This document shows positions 1 through 6,948 of a stretch of 64,000 bases of DNA, one piece after another. Under the pieces are notes generated by a model that worked only from the letters and a program-made list of their open reading frames with translations, had not been told where the DNA came from and made no database searches. The stretch lies in NCBI RefSeq assembly GCF_005144585.1, contig NZ_SSMQ01000001.1, positions 186,001 through 250,000 on the forward strand. The letters are read 5' to 3'. The position numbers and the translations under genes were made by a program. The stretch comes from Polyangium fumosum. GTDB taxonomy: Bacteria; Myxococcota_A; Polyangia; Polyangiales; Polyangiaceae. Position 1 is the stretch's first letter; every line of letters begins with the position of its first letter.

Positions 1-927
1 GCCGAAGCCCATGAGGCGGAAGTTCGAGGTCTTGTCCTTCGCGAGCTTGACGAACTTCGAGACGTCGCCGCCGTCCTTGCGGATCTCTTCGAGCATCTCG
101 ACGACCTCCTGGTTGGCGCCGCCGTGCAGCGGGCCCCAGAGGGCACAGATGCCCGCCGCGATCGAGGCGAAGAGGTTCGCCTTCGCGCTGCCCACGAGCC
201 GCACCGTCGACGTCGAACAGTTCTGTTCGTGGTCGGCGTGCAGGATGAGCAGGAGGTTCAGCACCTTCACGATGTCCTCGTCGATCTCGTACGGCTCCGC
301 CGGGACCGAGAACATCATGTTGAGGAAGTTCGCGCAGTACGAGAGCGAGTTCTGCGGGTAGACGAAGGGCTGGCCGATCGACTTCTTGTACGAGAAGGAC
401 GCGATCGTGCGGACCTTCGAGAGGAGCCGCGCGATCGTGATGTCGACCTGCTCGCGGTTGTCCGCGTTGATCGCCTCGGGATAGAAGCTCGAAAGCGAAC
501 ACACCATCGACGACAGGATCGCCATCGGGTGCGCCGTCGAGGGGTAACCCTCGTAGAAGTGCTTCATGTCCTCGTGGATCAACGAGTGCCGCGTGAGGAG
601 CGTGGAGAAACGCACGAGCTCCGCGCGGCTCGGGAGGTGCCCGTAAATCAGGAGGTAGGCGACCTCCACGAACGTCGACTTTTCACCGAGCTGCTCGATC
701 GGGATGCCCCGATACCGCAGGATGCCCTGCTCCCCGTCGATGAAACAGATCGAGCTCGACGTGGACGCGGTGTTCACGAACGCCGGGTCGAGCACCACGT
801 AGCCGGTCTTTGCGCGGAGCGTCGAGATGTCGATGCCCTTCTCGTTCTCCGTCCCGGTCACGATCGGAAGCTCGATCGTCTGCTCCTGTCCATCTTTCTT
901 CAGCGTGAGCTTGGCCGATTCCTGCAC
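1..927 (-). CDS. gltA: Citrate synthase, C-terminus cut by window edge
   Basis: Condenses oxaloacetate and acetyl-CoA to citrate in the TCA cycle (cytoplasm). The 309 visible codons translate to a typical GltA N-terminal two thirds: a beta-rich start, a region reading FIDGEQGILRYRGIPIEQL, and the helix with LLILHADHEQNCSTSTVR followed by a Gly-rich ALWGPLHGGANQEV segment holding the catalytic-site His residues. About 120 residues of the usual ~430 lie beyond base 1. The start is GTG at 927, chosen because a strong AAAGGAGGA ribosome-binding site lies at 931-939, 3 nt before it. No downstream partner is visible. Family assignment is confident from recognisable motifs; the missing C-terminus means the catalytic Asp cannot be checked. 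Confidence 0.95.
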   Translation of the reverse strand, partial: MQESAKLTLKKDGQEQTIELPIVTGTENEKGIDISTLRAKTGYVVLDPAFVNTASTSSSICFIDGEQGILRYRGIPIEQLGEKSTFVEVAYLLIYGHLPSRAELVRFSTLLTRHSLIHEDMKHFYEGYPSTAHPMAILSSMVCSLSSFYPEAINADNREQVDITIARLLSKVRTIASFSYKKSIGQPFVYPQNSLSYCANFLNMMFSVPAEPYEIDEDIVKVLNLLLILHADHEQNCSTSTVRLVGSAKANLFASIAAGICALWGPLHGGANQEVVEMLEEIRKDGGDVSKFVKLAKDKTSNFRLMGFG

Positions 928-1165
928 GCGTCCTCCTTTCACCACACCCGCCGCAGCGGCGGCATAAGTACCACGGCTCCTCTGCATAAGCCGAGCGGAA
1001 CCACACGGGAAGTCTCCACGTGGACGCAAATCCTGTGAGGACGCCGGAAAACGCAGGCTTTTGCGCGAGGAAGTGTTGGTCTGGCCACCAAGCGCCGCGG
1101 CGAGCGAGGGGTCTCTCGGGGCAAACCGCGCGGCGGCCCGGGAAAACTTTGGTACGTACACGAGG

Positions 1166-1813
1166 ATGGCCGCGCTCGAGCCGATGGTCCGGGGCAAGCT
1201 CGCCTCTCACCCCGAAGCGTCCGCGTTCGCCGCCGAGGTCCTGCGGGTCCATCGGCGCTACGCGACGGAGATCGTGCAAGCGTACGCGCTCTGTCCGTTC
1301 GTCCGGGATGTGGACGTGGCGTTCGGGAGGTTCTGCGTGATGCTCGACCACGAGCCCGATCTCGATGCGACGCGAGACGCCGTCGTCGCGGCGCAAAGCA
1401 ACGTGCTGCACGTGGTCTTCCCGCTCTCGCTGCCGGCGCCGAACGTGTTCGAGCGGTTCGCGTCGACGCTGCTTGCCCGGCTGCAAGGGTTTTTCCCGGA
1501 GGCGCCGGTGATGGCGGCGTTTCACCCCGCGCTCGTCGGGGATCGCGACGCGCCGCATCGTCTCATCGGGCTCTTGCGCCGCGCGCCCGACCCGTTCGTG
1601 CAGTTCATCCCCGCAGGCATGCACGAGGGCGGCACGGTGTTCGCGACCTCGATCGAGGAGTTCGAGGCGAGCGCCGTCGACCGTTCGGAGCTGAACTTCA
1701 AGAAGCTCACAGGCGAGCCGATCGAAGCGCTGCTCGCGCGGGCGCAGGAGATCCGCGCGGATCGAGATCGGGCGTACGCGCGCTTCGCCAGCCTCGTGGG
1801 CCCGGCGGCGTAG
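1166..1813 (+). CDS. DUF1415-related protein
   Basis: About 215 residues, cytoplasmic, no signal peptide. It resembles the DUF1415 family: an early ALCPF motif, a central MAAFHPAL segment, and an Arg-Ala-Pro-Asp-Pro stretch where the family has an RSPYP-like motif. The biochemical role of the family is unknown. The ATG at 1166 is chosen over an upstream in-frame ATG at 1061 because the extra 35 residues look non-coding and lack a ribosome-binding site; the site before 1166 is weak. The gene stands alone and converges on the HU gene, separated by the terminator hairpin. It could be a divergent relative rather than a true member of DUF1415. Confidence 0.7.
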   Translation: MAALEPMVRGKLASHPEASAFAAEVLRVHRRYATEIVQAYALCPFVRDVDVAFGRFCVMLDHEPDLDATRDAVVAAQSNVLHVVFPLSLPAPNVFERFASTLLARLQGFFPEAPVMAAFHPALVGDRDAPHRLIGLLRRAPDPFVQFIPAGMHEGGTVFATSIEEFEASAVDRSELNFKKLTGEPIEALLARAQEIRADRDRAYARFASLVGPAA

Positions 1814-1820
1814 GCGCGGG

Positions 1821-1884
1821 ACAAAAAAGAAAACGGGCCGCGCGTCGGCTTCGCACACGCGAAGACCGACGTTCCGCGACCCGT
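1821..1884 (-). terminator. Rho-independent terminator of the HU gene
   Basis: An outer stem pairs ACGGGCCGCG (1833-1842) with CGCGACCCGT (1875-1884), with one G-U type mismatch. An inner stem pairs CGTCGGCTTCGC with GCGAAGACCGACG around an ACAC loop. On the minus strand this hairpin is followed by a T-rich run (complement of the A-run at 1823-1833). Placed 31 nt after the HU stop codon, it is a classic intrinsic terminator; it may also stop + strand readthrough, but without a T-run on that side. Confidence 0.8.
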
Positions 1885-1915
1885 GCCCCGTCCGTCATCG
1901 AACGGGAGCGAAGGC

Positions 1916-2251
1916 TCAGCCCATCGCGTCCTTGACCGCCTTGATCGGGCGGGCGCGGACCGTCTTGCTCGCCGGCTTCGCCGGGAACGTCATCGGCTGC
2001 TTCGTGAAGGGGTTGACGCCCTCACGCGCCTTCGTGGCCGGCTTCTTCACGACGCGGAACTTGGCGAAGCCGGGCACAGTGAAGATGCCGGCCTTCTTGA
2101 GCTCGCGGTAGGCGATCTGCGAGAGGTTGTCGAGGACGAGCTTGACCTGCTTGCGCGTGATCTCGCCCCCAGCCTCCTCCGCAATCGCGTTGAGAAGCGC
2201 GCTCTTGCTGATCGAGGCCGCCTTCTTCGTCTCCGTCTTCTTGCCAGCCAT
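1916..2251 (-). CDS. HU/IHF-family DNA-binding protein
   Basis: 111-residue nucleoid protein that bends DNA as a dimer. After a short Lys-rich leader it shows the HU fold in order: SKSALLNAIAEEAG helix, a second helix, then the beta-arm region with PGFAKFRVVKKPATKAREG and VNPFTKQ (family pattern GFGxF...RxGxNPxTG). It ends in a basic tail, making it about 20 residues longer than the E. coli HU proteins, as seen in several myxobacterial HU proteins. The ATG at 2251 has a GGAGG ribosome-binding site at 2261-2265; longer upstream readings in this frame are ignored for that reason. It is monocistronic, ending in a strong hairpin terminator. Confidence 0.93.
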   Translation of the reverse strand: MAGKKTETKKAASISKSALLNAIAEEAGGEITRKQVKLVLDNLSQIAYRELKKAGIFTVPGFAKFRVVKKPATKAREGVNPFTKQPMTFPAKPASKTVRARPIKAVKDAMG

Positions 2252-2670
2252 GATGTGTTTCCTCCGAGGTAAATGCCCTCTCGCGGCCCAAACAACCACA
2301 AGGAACGCGTTAGGTCGAGCGGGAAATCGTCGTTCGGAGCGACAAAAACAGGCCATTCGGCGCCGCTCCCGCCCGAGGGCGCAGGGGGAAGGGGGCCTTG
2401 GCGCGGCCGCACGGGCGACCAAAACAGCCGTGATTTTCCGGCGAAACCCGCGATCTTCCGGGAGAACCCTCGCGGCGCGGAGCGGAGGATCGCGGCGCGG
2501 TGGGAGGTCCGGCTACCACGAAAACGTCGGATCCCGAAGGCTCCGCGTGGATCCGACTCTCTCGGGGGGCGCACGCGGCGTGCGTCGTCGCGAGGCGAAT
2601 TTTTCACCGGACAGCCGCGAGACGGGCCTCCGGCGAGGAGGACACGCGCGGACGAACCCCTCTTGTCAGC
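2252..2670. other. Intergenic region between HU and NAD kinase genes
   Basis: No convincing gene is present on either strand; all open frames here are low-complexity GC artefacts. It must contain the promoter of the HU gene near 2270-2330, but no clean -35/-10 pair was seen. A 9-bp inverted repeat, GTCGGATCC at 2526-2534 against GGATCCGAC at 2549-2557, is followed on the minus strand by GTTTTC and may be a weak terminator for the NUDIX/NAD kinase operon. Confidence 0.5.
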
Positions 2671-3699
2671 TCAGCGCGCGTGGTCGTCGCGGTGCGCGGC
2701 GCCGCGCGGGGCGGGCGTCGCAGGTTCGTCTTGGTCGACGCCCCAGCGCCGCGTGGGCGCGATGCCGAGCACGGTGAGGGCCTCGCTCGCCTGCGTGAAC
2801 TCCAGCAGATCGCCGACGCCGACGTCGATCGTGCGGTTCGGCCCGTCGATGAAGAGCTTCGCGTCCGTCATCTTGCTGCGGACGACGAGCGTCGTTCCCG
2901 GCGGGATGATCGCGTGGCGCAGCCGATACTTCTCGCCGTGCGGCGTGTAGGGCTCGCGCACGACGAGCTGCAATCGTTTGGAGGTCAAAGGAATCACGTG
3001 ACCACCGGCGGAGCGCTGCGCGGCGGTGGAGCCGGCCGCCGGGCCGATCCAGAAGCCGCTCGACTTCTGCTCCTCCTCCTCCTCGCCGAGCCGGACGATG
3101 TAGCGCGAGGTGGCGGCGGGCGAGACGTGGCAAAAGAGCGCGTCGTTGAGGACGCGCGCCGCGACGACACGGCCGTTCACGCAGACCTGCATGCGCGTGA
3201 GCACGGCGCGGCGAAGCTCGCCGCGGAGCGCGCGGCCGATGGCGACGGCCGCCTCGCCACGGCGCGCGCCGCAGAAAAAGCCGACGGAGTACTCGGGCGC
3301 GCTGTTGATGCCGAGGATGGGGACATCCGCGACGGAGTGCGAGGCGCTGAGGAGCGTGCCGTCGCCGCCGACGGTGATGACGAGATCGAGGCCGCGGGCG
3401 TCGAAGGCGTCGCCGACGCTGCCCTCGAACGCGATCTCCACGCCGAGCACGGCGAGCGCGGTCCTCACCTCGCGCACGGTGGCCTCGTGTTCCTCGTGCG
3501 CGGCGCGCAGGTGCGCGACGGTGGGGTCGTGCGCGGCGAGGAGGCGCTGAATGCGGCCGTTCTTGCGCTCTTCGACCTGCACCCGGTAGGCCGAGCGCTT
3601 GATGATGAGCGCGACCTTGGGCTTGGGCGCGCTGCGCGCCGCGACGCCGTTCGTGCCTGCGTGCGTCTTCGCGCGTCGCGCGGACGAGGCGCGCTTCAC
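2671..3699 (-). CDS. nadK: NAD kinase, divergent type
   Basis: ATP-dependent phosphorylation of NAD to NADP in the cytoplasm. The 342-residue protein has a Lys-rich leader, then a Rossmann-like N-domain with the diagnostic GGDGTLL motif around residue 115, and a beta-rich C-domain. The next motif reads INSAPEYSVGFF instead of the usual GINxGxLGFL, the NE motif reads ND, and the usual TPTGSTAYSLSAGG reads GPAAGSTAAQRSAGG. These differences recall the mitochondrial NADK2-like branch more than E. coli NadK. The start is GTG at 3699, overlapping the stop of the upstream NUDIX gene by 4 bp (GTGA), so the pair is translationally coupled. Confidence 0.85.
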   Translation of the reverse strand: MKRASSARRAKTHAGTNGVAARSAPKPKVALIIKRSAYRVQVEERKNGRIQRLLAAHDPTVAHLRAAHEEHEATVREVRTALAVLGVEIAFEGSVGDAFDARGLDLVITVGGDGTLLSASHSVADVPILGINSAPEYSVGFFCGARRGEAAVAIGRALRGELRRAVLTRMQVCVNGRVVAARVLNDALFCHVSPAATSRYIVRLGEEEEEQKSSGFWIGPAAGSTAAQRSAGGHVIPLTSKRLQLVVREPYTPHGEKYRLRHAIIPPGTTLVVRSKMTDAKLFIDGPNRTIDVGVGDLLEFTQASEALTVLGIAPTRRWGVDQDEPATPAPRGAAHRDDHAR

Positions 3700-4379
3700 G
3701 AGTCGAGCTCCGCGAGGCGACGGAGCGCGAGCTCGGTCTTTTCATCCTCGAGGAGGCCGCTCCGCGCGAGCGCGAGCGCCTCGTCGAGCGGGAGCGCGGC
3801 GATCGTGGCCTTGCGTTCGAGCACGGAGCCGTCCTCGGTCGGTGCCGCGCGCCGCGAGGGATCCACGGGGACGTGGAAGAAGAAGTGCCGCTCGCCGACC
3901 ATGCCGGGCGCCGGAAACGAAGAAGGGCCGAGCGGCGCGAGCGCGCGCGGGTCGACCTCGAAGCCGAGCTCTTCCTGAAGCTCGCGCGCGGCGCAAAGGA
4001 GCAGGCCTTCGGGGCTCCGCTCGTCGACCTCGACGAGGCCCGCGGGCAGCTCCCACAGGTTGCCGAGGTCGTCGCGCTCGGGGAGGGGCGAGGCCACGCG
4101 GCTCCGCAGCGCGACGGGCGGGCGCACCGAGGAGCGAAGGTAGACGTGGCGGATGCCCTTCGCGTCGCGGAAGTGCGCGGCGATGACCACGGCGTCGAGC
4201 CGCTCCCGATCGACGATATCGTACGAGAAGGGCTCGCTCTGCTCGCCGTCCGGGAAGGAGGCGCGGAGCATGACGCGCTGGACGCGCAGGAAGGCGGGCG
4301 AGCTCAATTCCGCGTGCGGGTCCTGCGTGAGCAGGATGCGTGGCAAGGGGGGCAGCGGCATCGCCGGAGCCCGGAGCAT
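3696..4379 (-). CDS. NUDIX hydrolase
   Basis: 227-residue NUDIX-fold pyrophosphohydrolase. The NUDIX box is complete: G-x5-E-x7-REL-x-EE-x-GF, seen as GLVEVDE... then AARELQEELGF. The pattern around it (LWELPAGLVEVDE) is that of the ADP-ribose/NADH pyrophosphatase-like branch. Coupling to the NAD kinase gene by a 4-bp overlap suggests a shared role in nicotinamide-nucleotide turnover, for example ADP-ribose or NAD(H) hydrolysis; this is inference from context. The substrate cannot be decided from sequence. A second Met lies 6 codons in, so the start could be slightly later. Confidence 0.88.
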   Translation of the reverse strand: MLRAPAMPLPPLPRILLTQDPHAELSSPAFLRVQRVMLRASFPDGEQSEPFSYDIVDRERLDAVVIAAHFRDAKGIRHVYLRSSVRPPVALRSRVASPLPERDDLGNLWELPAGLVEVDERSPEGLLLCAARELQEELGFEVDPRALAPLGPSSFPAPGMVGERHFFFHVPVDPSRRAAPTEDGSVLERKATIAALPLDEALALARSGLLEDEKTELALRRLAELDS

Positions 4380-4398
4380 ACGCCGAATGGTCCGTGCG

Positions 4399-6027
4399 TT
4401 ACAGGACTTTTCCGGCCCAGAGCGTGGCGTTGTACGCGAGCTGTTTGCCCCACGTGTAGCCCGAAGCGAGCGAACAATCGGACGTGAGGTAATGAAAATC
4501 GAGATACACGACGCGGCCGCTGCCGTACTGCCACTTCGCGACCGCGTGTCGGCTCAGGTCGCCGAGCCATACGACCGAGCTCTTCGCGCCGGGTTTGAGC
4601 GTGAACTGGATCTCCTCCCAGCCGACGAAGTCGCCGTTCTGGAACGTGACGCCTTGCAGAAGGACGTCGGTCGGATCGGTCACGGTGACCTTGAGCGGGT
4701 AACTCTGGAAGCTGTTGATGAGCTGGCCCGTGACGGGCAAGGCGTCGAGGTCGCCGTAGTTGCTGTACATCCACGGCGTGGCGATGACGCCGCCGCCTCC
4801 CTGCACGTACGTGTTGAGGGTGGAGGGGCTGAAGCAGCTCATTTGGCCGTGAAGGATCACGACGTCGAACTTCTGCAGCGTCGAGAGCGAGCAATCGGTG
4901 TTCACCACGGCCGAGCCGATGAAGGGCTGCGTCGCGAGGTGGGCGCGCAGGTCGTCCACGTAGAACGGCCCGCCCATCACGCCGATCTTGAGCAGCTTGC
5001 AGTCGTCGTCGGTCGAGAGATCACAACCCGCAGGGCAGCAGCCGTCGCCAGGGGCGCACGCGAGGATGGGCGCGCCCCCGCCGCAGGTGCCGGCCTCGCA
5101 CGTCTCGCCCGTGGTGCAGGCTTTGTTGTCGTTGCACGTGGTGCCCGAAGGCACGGGCGCGCCGCTGCCGCACGCGCCGCCCGCGCAGACCTCGCCCTCG
5201 GTGCAGGCGTTTCCGTCTTCGCACGCGGCGCCGTCGTTGCCGGCGATCGCCACGCAGGTCTCCTGGATCTCGTCGCACTGCGGGATCTTGCAGGGGTCGG
5301 CCGTCGGCGTGCACGGGTTCGGCGCGCCGACGCACTGGCCGGCGACGCAGACGTCCTCGACCGTGCAGAAGAGCTTGTCGTCGCAGAAGACGCCGTCGTT
5401 TTGCGGGACGGCGATGCAGCCGGCGACCGGGTCGCAGGTGCCGATTGCGCAGAGGTCGTTGAGGAAGGAGCAATCGATCTTCGGGCCTAGCTGGCACGCG
5501 CCGGCCTTGCATACGCCGAGCTCGGTGCACGGGTCGCCGTCATCGCAAAAGCCGCCCTCGTTGACGGGCCCGAACTCGCACGCGTTGGTCTCCTCGTTGC
5601 AACTGCCGATCTTGCAGGCTTCGCCGTTCGACGGGCAGATCTTCGAGGTGCCCGCGGTGCACGCGCCGCTCAGGCAGACATCGTTGACGGTGCAGAAGAG
5701 CCCGTCGTCGCAAGGGCCGAAGTCGTTCTTCGGCACGAGCTGACAGCCGCTCTCTCCGGCGCACACGCCATCACTGCAAGGGCCTTCGAGGGCCACGCAG
5801 TCGAGATCCGTGGTGCAGGGGGATCCCGGCGTGACGTCGGGGCCCCCGTCGAGGCCCCCCGCGCCGCCCATACCGCCCGCGCTGCCCCCGCCGGCGTCCC
5901 CGCCCGCGCCGGTGCTGGTGTCGGGCATTTGAAGGGGATTTGCGCAGGCAAAAGGGGCTGCGGCGAGTGTGAACAGGGGGAGAAGGAAGAACGGTGATGT
6001 AAGCGAAGCAATACGCATGGTCGCCAT
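4399..6027 (-). CDS. Exported Cys-rich repeat protein with GATase-like C-domain
   Basis: 542 residues. A hydrophobic N-terminal signal peptide ends near AAPFACANP; the cleavage site is ambiguous, because the Cys is not preceded by a canonical lipobox. A Gly-rich linker follows, then roughly eight Cys-rich repeats of about 35-45 residues (pattern C-x3-D-C-x-G-x-C ... DG-x-C) of the type common in myxobacterial surface proteins, up to about residue 335. The C-terminal ~200 residues have a flavodoxin/class I amidotransferase-like look (KIGVMGG, FDVVILHGQ, GGGGVIATPW, GRVVYLDFHY), perhaps ThuA-like. Extracellular disulfide-rich adhesion or scaffolding is plausible, but the function is unknown. 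It is a single gene following the MATM start at 6027. Confidence 0.75.
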   Translation of the reverse strand: MATMRIASLTSPFFLLPLFTLAAAPFACANPLQMPDTSTGAGGDAGGGSAGGMGGAGGLDGGPDVTPGSPCTTDLDCVALEGPCSDGVCAGESGCQLVPKNDFGPCDDGLFCTVNDVCLSGACTAGTSKICPSNGEACKIGSCNEETNACEFGPVNEGGFCDDGDPCTELGVCKAGACQLGPKIDCSFLNDLCAIGTCDPVAGCIAVPQNDGVFCDDKLFCTVEDVCVAGQCVGAPNPCTPTADPCKIPQCDEIQETCVAIAGNDGAACEDGNACTEGEVCAGGACGSGAPVPSGTTCNDNKACTTGETCEAGTCGGGAPILACAPGDGCCPAGCDLSTDDDCKLLKIGVMGGPFYVDDLRAHLATQPFIGSAVVNTDCSLSTLQKFDVVILHGQMSCFSPSTLNTYVQGGGGVIATPWMYSNYGDLDALPVTGQLINSFQSYPLKVTVTDPTDVLLQGVTFQNGDFVGWEEIQFTLKPGAKSSVVWLGDLSRHAVAKWQYGSGRVVYLDFHYLTSDCSLASGYTWGKQLAYNATLWAGKVL

Positions 6028-6106
6028 ACTTACCGTGACGAACGTGCAGCGTCACGGCGACGGCGACTTCTCGACGGGGGCGTGTCGAGGGCGTGTCGAG
6101 GACGGG

Positions 6107-6907
6107 TCAGTCCTGCAAACAGGCGTTGACCTGCTGCCCGCACTTCTGCTGCACGCAGCCCAAGCACGCCTGCGTCGGCTGTCCGCCCTGGCAGGAGCTT
6201 CCGCACTCGTTCGTGCAGCTCTGCTGGCAGGTGCAGGTGAAGAGCGCGCCGAGCAGCACGTCCGAGCCCTGGCAAGGCGGGTCATTGCCTCCGCCCTGGA
6301 GGATCTGCGAACACGTGCTGCACGCAGGGCCGCCGCCCGTGCCGCTCGCGCTGCTGCTTGCCACCGTCGTCGTGCCCGAGCTCGATCCGCTCGCGCCGTC
6401 GCAGAAGGTGCCGCACTGGCCGCTGCACGAGGCGCACGTGCAATCGTAGGCCGGTTGCGCTTGCGGGAACTGCGTCAGGCAATCGTCGACGCAAAGGCTG
6501 TCGGTGCAGTTTTGCGCGCAGCCGAGGAAGCCCTGACACGGCTGGCCACACGCGAAGAGCTCTGCCTGGCAAGCGCCGAACGCGCATTGCCCACACGCCT
6601 GCGGATCGAAGCCGCCGCCGCCTTGCCCGCCCTGTCCCCCGGTGCTCGCGCTGCTCGAGCTCGGGCCCGTGCCCGTGGCCGCGCTGCTTGAACTCGAAGC
6701 GGCCCCGCCTTGTCCGCCCGCGCCGCCGAGCCCGCCTACGCCGCCGAGCCCACCTTGTCCGCCCGCGCCGCCTTGTCCGCCCGCGCCGCCTTGTCCACCG
6801 GCCGTGCCGCCGCCGGAGAAGAGCGATTCCACCTCGGCGGCGCATGCGGCCACGGAGCCGAGACTGAGCACGATCGACAAAAGTCCAAGTCGAAGAGAAG
6901 TACGCAT
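6107..6907 (-). CDS. Gly-rich and Cys-rich lipoprotein
   Basis: 266-residue predicted lipoprotein. The signal peptide MRTSLRLGLLSIVLSLGS is followed by the lipobox-like VAAC. A low-complexity Gly/Gln/Ala stretch (about residues 32-60) and Ser-rich linkers separate two Cys-rich parts with CxxC-type motifs (for example CGQCAFGACQ, CASCSGQC, CLGCVQQKC). The start at 6907 is chosen over an upstream in-frame start at 7009 because it begins the signal peptide and has an AGGTG-like ribosome-binding site. The function is unknown. Such proteins are frequent in Polyangiales and are probably surface exposed. The gene is divergent from the cNMP/kinase gene with only 41 bp between them, so promoters must overlap. 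Confidence 0.78.
   Translation of the reverse strand: MRTSLRLGLLSIVLSLGSVAACAAEVESLFSGGGTAGGQGGAGGQGGAGGQGGLGGVGGLGGAGGQGGAASSSSSAATGTGPSSSSASTGGQGGQGGGGFDPQACGQCAFGACQAELFACGQPCQGFLGCAQNCTDSLCVDDCLTQFPQAQPAYDCTCASCSGQCGTFCDGASGSSSGTTTVASSSASGTGGGPACSTCSQILQGGGNDPPCQGSDVLLGALFTCTCQQSCTNECGSSCQGGQPTQACLGCVQQKCGQQVNACLQD
6700..6800. repeat. Short tandem repeats encoding Gly-rich linker
   Basis: Imperfect tandem copies of a 9-18 bp unit (CCGCCCGCGCCGCCTTGT variants) encode the GGxGGxGG linker of the lipoprotein on the minus strand. Length variation between strains would be expected here. Confidence 0.6.
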
Positions 6908-6948
6908 GAAGGCACCTCGCGGGCGCATGGTAGCTCTCCCTGCGTCGT

